Assembly: GCA_033002965.1 (NCBI GenBank)
Contig: JAURVB010002447.1
Span: forward strand, 1-64,000
Length of the DNA: 64,000 nucleotides
Source: Piper betle
Taxonomy: Eukaryota; Streptophyta; Magnoliopsida; Piperales; Piperaceae
Direction: 5' to 3'
Each line of letters begins with the position of its first letter. The first letter of the stretch is position 1. The notes beneath the pieces were generated by a model. It saw nothing but the letters and a program-made list of their open reading frames with translations, searched no databases and was not told the DNA's origin. The translations under genes were made by a program, and so were the position numbers. Positions 24,358 through 35,560 of this stretch are shown here, in pieces.

Positions 24358-26142
24358 ATGGATCAGCTACTCAAGTGTGAGGCCAACTATGTCCCTCTCA
24401 CCCCCATCACCTTCTTGGAGAGGGCCGCCGCCGTCTACTCCGACCGCAAATCGGTCATCTACGGCCGTACCGAGTTCACATGGAGCCAGACCTACGACCG
24501 TGCCCGCCGCCTCGCCTCCGCCCTCCGGCGGCACCTCTATGTGGCGAAGAACGACGTCGTCTCCGTGCTTGCACCCAACGTTCCGGCCATGTACGAGATG
24601 CACTTCGCCGTGCCCATGGCCGGGGCGGTGCTCAACGCCATCAACACCAGGTTGGACGCCAACAACGTGGCCGCCATACTCAAACACTCCGAGGCGAAGG
24701 TGCTGTTTGTCGACTACGAGTATGTGCCGACGGCCGAGGAAGCACTCAAGCTGATCGTCTCCGACGCCATCGAGTCCATGGTGACCAACCCGGCTCTGCC
24801 GTTGGTGGTCGTCATTGACGATTTGAATGCACCCACCGGCGTCCGAATGGGAGCTGGTACTCATGTGCCATTGATGGAGTACGAGGAGCTTCTCCGGCGA
24901 GGTGACCCGATGGAGCCAACGGCGGCGGTGACGGACGAATGTGACTCGATTGCACTCAACTACACGTCCGGCACCACCTCGGCCCCGAAGGGCGTCGTTT
25001 ATAGCCACCGGGGCGCCTACCTAAGCACTCTGAGCCTCTTGCTACAATGGGAGGTGGGTTCCCAACCGGTGTATCTATGGTCGCTCCCAATGTTCCATTG
25101 CAATGGTTGGACCTTCACATGGGGCATGGCCGCTAGGGGCGGGACGAACGTATGCATCCGCTCCCCCACAGCCGCCGATATGTACAGCGCCATCGCCGAC
25201 CACGGCATCACGCACATGTGCGGCGTCCCCGTCCTCTTCACCATCCTCCTATCCGCCAGCCCGTCGGAGCGCCGCCAGATTCTCCGACCGGTGCAGATGC
25301 TCACCGGAGGCGCGCCGCCACCGGCGCCGCTGCTGAAGAAGATCGAGCGGCTCGGTTTCCACGTGACCCACGCGTACGGGATGACGGAGGCGACTGGACC
25401 GGGGCTGGTCTGTGAGTGGCAGTCGCAGTGGAACGAGCTGCCGCCAGAGAAGCGGGCTCAGCTCAAGGCCCGGCAAGGGATTAGCGTGCTCACCCTCGCC
25501 GGCGCCGACGTAAAGGACCCGGAGACGCTTGCGAGCGTGCCGAGAGACGGCAAGACGATGGGAGAGATCATGCTAAGAGGGAGCAGCTTGATGAAAGGGT
25601 ACTTCAAGGATCGGTCGGCGACGTCGTCGGCGTTCGCCGGGGGTTGGATGCGCACCGGGGACGTCGGGGTGATCCACCCAGACGGGTACGTGGAGATCAA
25701 GGACCGATCCAAGGACGTGATCATATCGGGCGGGGAGAACATCAGCAGCGTGGAGGTGGAGGCGGTGCTGTACGGGCACCCGGCGGTGTCGGAGGCGGCG
25801 GTGGTGGCCATGCCGCACCCACACTGGGGGGAGACGCCGTGCGCGTTTGTTGTTGTGAGCAAGGAGAGGAGGAAGGAGGTGACGGAGCAGGACCTGGTCG
25901 CGTATTGCAGGGCGAACATGCCCCATTATATGGCGCCGAAGACGGTGGTGTTGAAGGCAGAGCTGCCCAAGACGTCGACGGGGAAGGTGCAGAAGTATGA
26001 GTTAAGGGAGTGGGCGAAGAAGCTGCCATGTCCAGTGGCTGGTTCTTCTTCGCCGGTGCAGGAGAAGAAGGTCGGAGGGAAGAGCCGGCGTGTGCAGCGG
26101 GATGCACATGAGCCGGTGGTGCTCGCTAGATCTCGCCTTTGA
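24358..26142 (+). CDS. Peroxisomal acyl-activating enzyme (AAE11/12-like acyl-CoA synthetase)
   Basis: ATP-dependent acyl-CoA synthetase of the plant AAE clade that activates short or medium carboxylic acids (for example butyrate or branched-chain acids) in peroxisomes. Starts at ATG 24,358 (MDQLLKCEANYVPLTPITF; an upstream in-frame TTG is not a start) and runs 594 codons without introns. AMP-binding superfamily motifs are intact: LNYTSGTTSAPKGV near residue 200, YGMTEATG near 340, GWMRTGDVG near 430, KDRSKDVIISGGENIS near 448, and the catalytic lysine in PKTSTGKVQ near 540. The protein ends SRL, a type 1 peroxisomal targeting signal. The N-terminus and motif wording resemble Arabidopsis AAE11 (butyrate-CoA ligase), but I cannot fix the substrate. 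Extremely GC-rich third positions contrast with the AT-rich flanks, a monocot-like feature; it produces several long spurious frames on both strands. Confidence 0.93.
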   Translation: MDQLLKCEANYVPLTPITFLERAAAVYSDRKSVIYGRTEFTWSQTYDRARRLASALRRHLYVAKNDVVSVLAPNVPAMYEMHFAVPMAGAVLNAINTRLDANNVAAILKHSEAKVLFVDYEYVPTAEEALKLIVSDAIESMVTNPALPLVVVIDDLNAPTGVRMGAGTHVPLMEYEELLRRGDPMEPTAAVTDECDSIALNYTSGTTSAPKGVVYSHRGAYLSTLSLLLQWEVGSQPVYLWSLPMFHCNGWTFTWGMAARGGTNVCIRSPTAADMYSAIADHGITHMCGVPVLFTILLSASPSERRQILRPVQMLTGGAPPPAPLLKKIERLGFHVTHAYGMTEATGPGLVCEWQSQWNELPPEKRAQLKARQGISVLTLAGADVKDPETLASVPRDGKTMGEIMLRGSSLMKGYFKDRSATSSAFAGGWMRTGDVGVIHPDGYVEIKDRSKDVIISGGENISSVEVEAVLYGHPAVSEAAVVAMPHPHWGETPCAFVVVSKERRKEVTEQDLVAYCRANMPHYMAPKTVVLKAELPKTSTGKVQKYELREWAKKLPCPVAGSSSPVQEKKVGGKSRRVQRDAHEPVVLARSRL

Positions 26143-26767
26143 GTGCTCATAACAATTTGGAGTTTTTTTGTAAACAAAATTGATTAATTAATATTTTGCC
26201 TATTATGACCTTATTTGCTTGTTTAGGTTTTTTAATTGTGTTACTACCACTAAATAATGAAGTCAACATTCATAAATTTTAATTGCCTAATAATAGGACG
26301 ATCTATTTTGGAGTATATGATAAATCATAGATATATCATAAGAAAACAAAGGAATATGCATGAGCCTATGAGCCATTCAAACTATATATTCATTTTTTCC
26401 AAGGCCAAATTATATATTCATTGCTTTTTAAAATTGATAGATGTGATTCTCAATAGAATTAAATCCCACTTATCCAAAATTGCATATTGAAAGGATTGGA
26501 GGAAAACAAATCATAAAGGCAGAAAGTACCCCAATTCAAAAGATTCTGAACTTTTTAGATCACACCGAAAGATTAAAAACTTGTGATATATCTCACATTT
26601 TTCTAAAACATGAATTAGAAGAAATTTTTTTTGTCACCCATCAAATTCTAAATTTTTACCTAAGAAATCTAGCTCCAAAAAACAGTTGTTCTAAGGGCCC
26701 TGCCCGTATTTGCTCTCAACAAATCCAAACCTGTCCTGGGTGTTCATCAATGCTAGACACCTTTACC
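26143..26767. other. Intergenic, no gene seen
   Basis: Contains the AAE 3' untranslated region and then AT-rich DNA up to the PUX7 promoter. Confidence 0.6.
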
Positions 26768-26824
26768 ATATGGGCCAGGAAATGAAGCCCACCTAAGATG
26801 GGCCCAAATATAAATGGGCCTCAA
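26768..26824 (+). promoter_or_regulatory. Cluster of site II (TGGGCC/GCCCA) motifs upstream of PUX7
   Basis: TGGGCC, GCCCA, TGGGCCCA and TGGGCC occur within about 55 bases, roughly 220-280 bp before the PUX7 start codon. Site II elements are bound by TCP factors and are typical of housekeeping promoters in plants. An AACCCTAG (telo-box-like) motif follows near 26,936. Function is inferred from motif density only. Confidence 0.55.
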
Positions 26825-27044
26825 GAGTCCCATCTTTCCCCGCTACTCCACCTTAAAACCCAAACGTATATAAGCTCCCAGCCGAAGCTCATCCGGACCC
26901 GAACCTATCCACCTTCTGATTTCGCCGGATACCGGAACCCTAGCTCCGGCGGTCTGCGGGCCGACCTCCTCCGCCACCGTCTTTCCCTTCGCTTCCATTT
27001 TTGCCCTGACGGCCGTCGGCGGAGCAGCTAGGGCTACCGCTGCG

Positions 27045-30000
27045 ATGGACGAAGTTCTGACGGCGACGGAGCAGCAGACCCTGGTGGCTTCGTTCCTGGA
27101 GATCGCCGTCGGCCAGACGGCCGGCACCGCCCGCCAGTTCCTACAGGTGTGGATGGAGTTTTTGGTTTGGTGAAAGTCTCGATCTTTTGTGGACGTTGGT
27201 TGATTTGAACGTCAGATTTGATCGGGTTCAATTTTGATGTTTGTGCCTTACAAATTGTTCGTCTGTTCGTAAATGTGTGGGCTGGCTGTAGTGGTGGGGA
27301 AGAATAGGCGATTGAGATTCTGATTTCGGCGTAGAATTTCATAATTTCGTTCTCACTGAACTTAGAGTTGGACATGTATCTGGCAGGGGAACCATTAGAT
27401 GCAAGAACGAGGGTGTAAATGCAACGAATTTGAACTGCCTTCTGTCTTGCCTTGATTGTAATTTGATATCTGATCATGATTGTGTTGGGAAGTAGCTGAA
27501 TAATCTGTTATTACTAGCAATATCAATAACATTGTGTTCTGTATTCATTCTGGATTAATGCCTGACTTGGGATTTTTTATTTATTATTTAATTTCTTTTT
27601 GCATGGTGTGTTCGAAACTGGAAAGGCTACAAGCTGGCATCTTGAAGAAGCCATACAGCTTTTTCTTGTTGGAAGCGAATTTGGTGGCCAGCCTTTACCG
27701 TCTGCTGCGTCTCCTCTTGCTGAAAGTGCCAACTCACCTGATGGTGAGGATATAGTGTGAGTCACTCTTAAGCCTGCCCGGTCATCATTCATTGTTGAAT
27801 TTTCCTTCGATTTGTCTTTTTTGTGTATTTCGATTGTTCATTACCTTCCCAATGCAGTGACAGTGAATCGGAGGATAGAGTAGAGACTGTTGTCCAAGGG
27901 GCTGCTGATGATGGTGTGCGCCCTCCACCTGTTGGAGCTACTGATGATGGTGTACGCCCTCCATTACCTGTTGGAGCCACTGATGATGGTGTGCGCCCCC
28001 CATTGCCTGTTAGAAGAGAAGTTCTGTATGATGGTGCTGCAATGTATCCGTATGTATCGTCACGGAACACTTGTCTGCTGCTTTGTTCTAAATGATACTC
28101 TCAGCCTCAAGGGGTCCATCTACTTGTCTTTCTATGCAGTATGCAGAGACCAGGCTATCCACCTCATCCTGCCACTTCAATGATTGCCTTTAGAAACTTT
28201 GAAGAGGAATCCAGACGATCTGATGTCTGGGAATCAGGTCAAGCAACTAGTTTAACAGCCGAGGCTCGAGATAATCTGGCCTCTCTTTATAGGCCTCCTT
28301 TTTCCTTAATGTTCCAAGGACCTTTTGAACAGGTTTTATGAGCTTGCTTTCTATTTGCTGCATAGTTTTTTTGGACTGGTGTTTTATTGGTTCAACATGC
28401 ATTTCTTTTATCTAGCTGGATTAGGGGAAAGCTTCATATTACTTTTTTTCCCTAAGTTACACAGATTTAAGCTTGTCTGATATAAACTGCGATTTAGATT
28501 CTTAAGCAAATGTGTTTTAAATGTTTGTGTATGTAGTGTATATAGCTAACAGTTGTACTCATTGGGTAGAGAAAATTGTTGTAGTTGACTAGTAGTGCCT
28601 GCTTATATTTTTTCAGCAGATAAAACACTAGAATGAATAATGTGGAATATGTTGTTTCAGGCTAAAGTTGAGGCATCTACCCAGGGAAAATGGCTCTTAG
28701 TCAACCTGCAGTCTCCAAAAGAGTTCAGCTCACACATGGTATTACATGGCTGGAAAAGTTTCTCTCTCTGTTCTCCGTCTTTTTATTGTAGTATTTTCTG
28801 CATGGTATCCCTACCTAAATTTTCATTTGTTCATGGTTTAGCTTAATAGAGACACATGGGGTAATGAAGCTGTGGCTCAAACAGTGAAGAGTAATTTCAT
28901 TTTCTGGCAGGTTTAACTTCCATAAGACGTTTTATATTGGGTGTTGGTAATCTTGCTTCACATTGATGTGTGTATGTGTGAGATTGTACTCTAGTGTTTG
29001 ATCCTTACATTATTACACTTTAGGTCTATGATGACACTAGTGAGGGAAAAAAGTGTGCACCTACTACAACTTACATGCAATTCCTGTAATTCTTGTCATT
29101 GATCCCATTACTGGACAAAAGATGCGATCCTGGAATGGAATGGTTGAACCACAGCGCTTGTTGGAAGTAATTTTTTTTTTAATCCTATTTTGTAAACGTA
29201 ATCTTTTTTAGCAAAAGTTTCATGTTGAAGGATAAGTTGTTTTAAATTATTACTTGCGGTAATTGGTTGAGAATGTAGGATCTGCTATCTTACATGGATA
29301 AAGGCCCCAAGGACTATATTGGACTTCCTCATAATAAGCGTCAAAAAGGAAGTCCTCCTGCCCCTTCACAAATGTCTTTGGGTATGTGTTGATGCTTCAG
29401 CTAATACTAATATGAGATTATTCTAGTATAAAAGGCATCGGGTGACCATGTTTGTGAAATGCTATTGTACAAATAAATGATTAGATGTCCTAAGTTGAAG
29501 CTGCTACTTTCTAAGGTCGTCAATGAAATGATCCATTATATCTTTAATGGGTCAGATCTTGTTGAAGTAGCAGATTTCTTTTGATAAAAAGTGAATTTGG
29601 CTTGAAGCCCTCAGGAACTCTTTTAAATTTTCATTTATTATCTTTGGAAGTTGTCTATAAGTTATGGAGCTGACACAATTTTTACCAGGTGCAGATGATT
29701 CCACAGAGGAAGATGAGGAGCTTTTGAGGGCATTGGCTGTTTCAATGGAGCGACATCCCCAATCTAGTCTTCCTCAAGATGGCAACACGGAAGAAATCTC
29801 CCAAAGTGAAGAACAGGAGGACAAGGTCAGTGGGAAGGAAGATTGTGCCTCCATTTCATATCCAGTTTATCCACCTCTTCCTGAAGAAGCGAAAGGTGAT
29901 AGGAACCTTCTTTGCCGAGTCGGGGTTCGTCTTCCTGATGGACGAAGGATTCAGAGAAACTTTCTGCGCACTGATTCTACACAGGTAACAGTCTTTTCCC

Positions 30001-30232
30001 CCTATTTTCACATGCTTGAGATCTTCTCTGTGGGCAAATTTTCAGTGCAGTTTTTTTTTTGCAGCTATTATGGTCCTTCTGCCACTCCCAGCTCAAAGAA
30101 GAGGAGCGAAACCAGCCTTTCCGTCTCACAGAAGCCATACCTGGCGCATCCAGAACTCTGGATTACCATAGTAATCAAACTCTTGAAGAAGCCAAGCTCT
30201 CAAATGCCATGCTCTCTCTTGCCTGGGAGTGA
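27045..30232 (+). CDS. PUX7: Plant UBX-domain protein, PUX7-like (UBA-UAS-UIM-UBX)
   Basis: Cofactor linking ubiquitylated clients to the CDC48/p97 ATPase. Ten exons: 27045-27146, 27626-27756, 27858-28049, 28140-28332, 28661-28738, 28842-28910, 29024-29166, 29279-29381, 29689-29984, 30065-30232; about 491 residues. The UBA domain spans exons 1-2 (ASFLEIAVGQT, ATSWHLEEAIQLFL), the thioredoxin-like UAS domain exons 4-8 (LASLYRPPF, KWLLVNLQS, LNRDTWGNEAV, VILVIDPITGQK), a ubiquitin-interacting motif exon 9 (EEDEELLRALAVSMERH), and the UBX domain exons 9-10 (CRVGVRLPDG, LLWSFCHSQL, ending SLAWE). All introns are GT-AG and phases agree except exon 7, which is 143 bases instead of 144: six A at 29,047-29,052 need one more to read KKVCTYY. 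Exon 3 has a threefold internal repeat. Domain order and length match Arabidopsis PUX7. Confidence 0.92.
27902..28015 (+). repeat. Coding minisatellite in PUX7 exon 3
   Basis: Three in-frame units of 36, 39 and 39 bases encode GAADDGVRPPPV, GATDDGVRPPLPV and GATDDGVRPPLPV. They lie in the linker between the UBA and UAS domains, at the place where PUX7 relatives have a single VRAPLPV-like motif. Confidence 0.85.
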
Positions 30233-30571
30233 ATGCCCACTTAATTCCAGAAGAATATTTAGTGAAACAAGTTCTGAGAATGCGACTTTCAGATCTTAAA
30301 AGTGAAAGTTATATAAGCATTTATTTTTTATGACATTATTTTATGTTTAAAAGAAAGCACTTCGTTTTGCTGGTTGTATATAAACACAAGGCTGATCATT
30401 TGAAGGGCCATATGCTTTTTTGCTGGTCATCTGAACCTCGTCGCATGAACAATTGAAGCCTTTCTTTAACCTTGTCGCCCCCTCCAGCCTTTTTAGTTTC
30501 ATCTTTCATTTCAACGCGAGTCGTGCTCATTATCACTCACCAGTCAGGTTTCTCGCGAAGCCTGTTTTACG

Positions 30572-31147
30572 GTGAGTGGCATTTTCTTTTTATTGTGATT
30601 GACGTTCATACTGCAACTGTTGTTCCGTATTTTCTATAATTGTCATTTGTGTATGTAATTAATGAATGAAAATTTTGAAAAATTAACCGCGGTTTTTTAA
30701 ATCATACCCCAAATATCTATTTATTGACAATGGGTTCTCTTTATTTTTGTGTATTTACATTAATTCAAGGTCATAAATGAATGTGCTATGGCGGTAAGAG
30801 GTAACATGCACAATGTAAATGCAAGTTCTAAATCATTGTTATTGTAGAAGTTCTTTACATAGCTTTAAATATAGTACTAATTATCACGCCCGATGATTTA
30901 TAACCTATACAAGATCTATTTGGTTTAAGTGGAACTGAATTTCAGCAAATTATTATTTTTAGTTATTTTCGTTAATACATTTTGTTACGCAGCGAATTAG
31001 GTAATAAGAAAGCGCTTTTATATATAGTTTAATAACTAACAATATATGTTGCATGAATGTTTTAATGACGAACACAGGTCATTTACATTAATTTCAATGT
31101 TAAGTATTAACAACCATTTGTGGCAGCTGTCTAAATCATTGTTGCAG
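30572..31147 (+). other. Intron in the RAB5 5' untranslated region
   Basis: The donor ACG|GTGAGT near 30,571 and acceptor TTGTTGCAG at 31,147 bracket an AT-rich stretch; the downstream leader exon leads directly to the ATG at 31,213. The start of transcription must lie within about 200 bp of the PUX7 stop. Confidence 0.6.
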
Positions 31148-31212
31148 AGAAGGATCATCGATCACTTCATTCCTGTGATTCGATTGGCAGCTTCCTCTGA
31201 TCCGATCTCGCC

Positions 31213-33201
31213 ATGGCCGGGATCGGAAACAACAACATCAACGCCAAGCTGGTCACCACCACCATCTCTTTCTCCACCTTCCCCATTCCTTCTTCCCTCT
31301 CCAACAAAAAAAAGGTTTCTGGCTCTTCTTTTTCTGAATTGTTTGGTGTTGCTTTTTTTTTTTTTGGGATTTGGATAGGCCCTTCTCGGGGACATGGGCG
31401 CCGGCAAAACCAGCCTCGTTCTGCGCTTTGTGAAGGGCCAATTCCTCGAATTTCAGGTCACCCATCATCATACGGGGTCGCATTTAGTGGCAATCGTGTC
31501 TTCCGAGTTCAAAAAAGATGTCTTTTTATTTTTGGATGTTTTTTTGCAGGAGTCGACGATCGGGGCGGCGTTCTTCTCGCAGACGCCGGCGGTGAACGAC
31601 GCGACGGTGAAGTTCGAGATATGGGACACGGCGGGGCAGGAGCGGTACCATAGCTTGGCCCCTATGTATTACAGGGGAGCTGCTGTTGCCATCATTGTTT
31701 GCGATATCACCAGCACCATGTGTTGAGAATTTTGCTCTCATACTTGAATTATTCAATGTTATTGATCGGTGGTTAGTTGATTGATGCTACTTGTTTTGTT
31801 TTGCATTTTGCCATTTAGGAGTCGTTCAATAGAGCTAAGAAGTGGGTGGTCGAGCTTCAGAAGCAAGGTAAGCATTTGTTAAGCTACTTACTGAGGTTCT
31901 TCCTTTTGTTTCCTTTTTAAGGCTTGACAGGTTAGCCCTTTTTAGGTTTATTAAATTTGATGTTTGTTGTCACGTCTTTTCTGTTTGATATAATTATATG
32001 TGTGTGAATTTTTTTCATGGTCTGATTGTCGTGTTATTTATTGCAGGTAATCGAAACATGGTGATGGCTTTGGCAGGAAATAAAGCTGACTTAGAAGATA
32101 AACGGAAGGTAGTGGCAGAGGTAAATCATTTTCTTTTAATGTTCCTTTAAAGGTAGGTTTGCATCCGCTTTAATTTTTCCTACGACATTTTGGCGAAATG
32201 CTAGAAGCTGTGTTTTCAAAGTTGCTTGTGCTTTCATTATTTTTTATGAGGTCTTAGCAAGTTTATTTCGACTGCATTGCACTTCATTTTTACTGATTCG
32301 AGATTCTAATCGTAGATAATTTTTCTTGGATGTGCATATGTTTCTGTGGGCCTTGGATTTGTACTCCTTGTTATTATTTGACTGCTTCACTCTGCTTCTT
32401 GATTGCTTATTTAAAAACTCAGATATATTTGACATAACTGTTTTCATGGTTTTTTGCTGAGAGGAGATTCTTATTCAATTAATGGTAAAATAATGCTTTA
32501 AAACATCTATGTTTGTAATCAAGCTTTGGACATTCCACTGCAGGAAGCCAAGGTTTATGCCGAGGAAAATGGTCTTTTCTTCACGGAGACTTCAGCTAAA
32601 ACTGCTGCCAACGTCAATGACATATTTCATGAGATTGGTAAGCTCCAGTGTTTCTTGTTTTTATGGAACTATTTCATGATGATCATTGTGTGACTTTTAC
32701 TTCTGGCCCTACAGAATATGATTCCATTTTCCTCAAAGGAATAGGGTTGCATCTAAACATGGCTTATAAAATATGGCAATGAGTGCGTAAGAGCACAAAA
32801 TTATAGTCATGTTTGCCTTTATTCTTTCTGCGATTATTTATTGTTGGAAGTGCAATTTATTGGCACCATATCATCATCCACTTTATGTTTTCTGCACTTA
32901 ATTTTCAAATGTGTCACTCAAAATGTAAACTATAAATAGGTTTTTGTTATTTGGAACTTTGACCAATAATTTATTGGTTTTAAAATCTTTCAAGACTAAC
33001 TACATTTTATTTGATCAAATAGAAAATTTATTGTTGAGTGTCTTTTAGTATTAACTGAGCTTCTTGTTGAGGACCTACATTTGCATTTTCGTTCAAACAG
33101 CAAAAAGGCTGCCACGAGCTCAACCTGCTCTGAACCCAGCTGGAATGATAATCACTGATAGACCAGCAGAAAGTGCATGGGCTTCAACATGCTGTTCCTA
33201 G
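31213..33201 (+). CDS. RABF2: RAB5-type small GTPase (RABF2/ARA7-like)
   Basis: Endosomal Rab GTPase controlling traffic to multivesicular bodies and vacuole. Seven coding exons: 31213-31251, 31379-31456, 31550-31717, 31819-31867, 32047-32120, 32544-32637, 33101-33201, adding up to exactly 200 residues, the family's usual length. G1 GDMGAGKT, the effector loop [10 protein letters not shown]3 [12 protein letters not shown]4 NKAD and G5 ETSAK are all present, and the C-terminus STCCS carries two prenylation cysteines, so this is a conventional RABF2 rather than the myristoylated RABF1. The stop TAG overlaps a GTAATC donor-like sequence, so a 3' UTR intron is possible. One oddity: after exon 3 the phase requires splicing at 31,717, but the following bases are ATGTGT, not GT. 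Otherwise the gene looks intact. Confidence 0.92.
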
Positions 33202-34342
33202 GTAATCTTTCACTCCTCACCATTTCTCTTGTGCCAGATGTGGCATATCAATGGCTTTGTTGGCATGATAAATTTGTGTTTAAACTGTCATTGCATATTA
33301 CTTAGCTTCTCATCCATAAATCAAGTTTTCTTTTTCTTCTTTTCAAACATCGCTATCAAGATTATTGTGAAAACAAAATATCAGTAGGTTAGTCGTCCAT
33401 TATAGTCCTTAATGTAACTTCCTAGTTATTATTTTAAAATGTCACATCAAAAGCAAAATACCATTACAAGTAAAATTGACCCAGTATCTATTGCCTTGTA
33501 GAGACAGTTTTGTTTTTAAGTGCCTAATTTACCATCGATCATTGTTGTGCCGGCTTCTTGTCTGAATAATTGTTCCAGCCTAACTTATCTTGGAGTTATC
33601 ACATTTATACCCAATATATGTTCAGAGTGGGGCTTTTTATACGTGGATAAGGAGGTTAACTTGAAGACAGACAGACTTTCGGCTTTCATCACCTTTCTAA
33701 TGAGCACATGCGAAGGAGTATTTCGCATGTCCAGTAAGATGTGTGAAATTTTTTGGATATGCCATCTTAAAACTTCTGCTGGTCTCATTCATATGTAAAC
33801 ATGCTGTTCTTGGACTCAAAACTTTCAACTTTGTTACTATTTATGTTTCTGTATGAGCCAGTATTCCCCATAGTTGTTGGCATAATATGGGATAACGAAG
33901 GCAATTGGTAACTTATTATATCTTGGACATACAACAAAGGGAATACTTCGCCCATGCCCTGTTATATCTCAGATGTGGACAATTGGTAAGTTTGAGAGTG
34001 ATTATGTTGTGAGCTTAATTAGCTGGTTAGGAGATGAACAAACTCAAACTCGGTCTAGGTTTTAGATTTAGTGGTGGGTTTGAGCATATATGTAAGCAAC
34101 AAGTTTCGTGTATTATCTCATATATATGGGTAACAATGAACTCTTCTGCTCTTATTTGAGAGGTTCTGAATGGATGAAAAAATTTCACTATTTAGAAACT
34201 TTAATACACACACACAACAAGAATCTTTGTGAGTTCTCTCATTTGGTTTCTTGAGCTTATGAACATGGAGCATATTGAGTTGTTATATTTGAAGATTTGC
34301 ATTGAGGGGAAAACAAAAGTTGTTTTCATTTATGTTTCATAA
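33202..34342. other. RAB5 3' region and intergenic DNA
   Basis: Includes the RAB5 3' untranslated region. No other gene recognised; a 92-codon frame at 33,520-33,798 has no familiar motif. Confidence 0.5.
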
Positions 34343-34699
34343 AGGTCTGTTTGGTTAGCACACAAATAATATAAATGAAAAAAAATCGTATGAATTAGAT
34401 ATGCAATGAAATAAAATAACCTAAAAATTTTAAATATTTTATTTACATGGTTGGTTAGTAAGAAAACAAAATGAAAATAAAATATTTATTTCCACATGTA
34501 GATGCCATCCAAAATTTCCCTCTATTTTATTTATTTTTTTATAAGAAAATATTATTTTGTACAATTTTATACATAAATTTATTTTAATTAAAATAAAAAA
34601 AATTTTGACTAAATTTCAAGACATTCAAATACATACAAAAAATTTTACCACCAACTTCTACATTTATTTTGTGTGATTTATGGACAACAAAACAGACCT
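34343..34699. mobile_element. Tourist-like (PIF/Harbinger) MITE
   Basis: The ends are inverted copies (AGGTCTGTTTGGTT... and, on the other strand, AGGTCTGTTTTGTT...), and the 357 bp between them is AT-rich and non-coding. It is flanked by TAA at 34,340-34,342 and 34,700-34,702, the three-base target typical of PIF/Harbinger insertions. Confidence 0.72.
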
Positions 34700-34894
34700 T
34701 AATTGAAAAATATGAGGAAAAATTTTGAACTTTTATATTGTTTATAATTGAGTGGAATTGATATATTTTAGATTTCTTGCTTTGGCTTCTTGAACATTTA
34801 TTTGAATCCAATGCTCGCTTTCTTATTTACGTTCAATTCTAATTTTGATATTTCAAATTAATAATATTTAATTCTCGCTTGCATTCATGGTTAC

Positions 34895-35560
34895 TACCTC
34901 CTAAATATAGTCAGCACTGTCACCGCCATCATCACCCTATCAAGTTCGGGTTACATATTCTTTCCTTCCACTTCATCTTATTATAAACTATATTAACGTT
35001 TAACTCTAACTTTGCCTTGTCTTTTTTGTTGTTTCCATCCATATTCTTTTAATCCTATAATATGTTGGTAAAATGACATGGCATATCTTTTAAGATGCAT
35101 CTCCATATGCCCAAACCAACCAAATCTGTTTTTTTCTAATTAATACCATTATTAATTGAACACGTATAGTTGGGAATTTGGTCTTTAAAAGTTTTTTCAC
35201 ACATCCATCTTAACATTTACATTTCATCTACTCTTGTTTTATTAATGTGCATTTAGTTTGTTGCCCAACATTCTATTCTATAAAGTAATGTTGAAAGAAT
35301 AACCGATCTATAAAATTTACTTTTCAATTTATAGAAACTTATTTGTCACATAACACTTCAAGCAACTCCTCATTTTAGTCATCCAACTTTAATTCTATAC
35401 TACAATTTTATGCTTGCCATCTTCATCAATGTCCCCAATTTTGCTCGTATATATAATGGCTCAGGAAATTATTTGTTTTAAGTTATTGAAATATTTGACC
35501 TCAGTTGCTAGGTACATGCTCCGTCTGATGGCAACCATACCATGTTCAAAGAAAGCATGC
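34895..35560 (-). pseudogene. LINE reverse-transcriptase fragment
   Basis: Reading the minus strand with several stops and frame changes gives, in order, GDIDEDGKHKI, FYRSVILSTLLYRIECWA, HINKTRVDEM and MLRWMCEKTFKD. These correspond to the C-terminal part of plant non-LTR retrotransposon reverse transcriptases (the FYRTAIRPAMLYGTECWA / MLRWMCGKTRKD region). No end or poly-A tail was identified. It is an old dead fragment. Confidence 0.7.

Noticed and set aside
24367..25919. Long open frames on the minus strand and other plus frames across the AAE gene
   Set aside because: GC-rich codons leave few stops in any frame; only the plus frame from 24,358 has family motifs.
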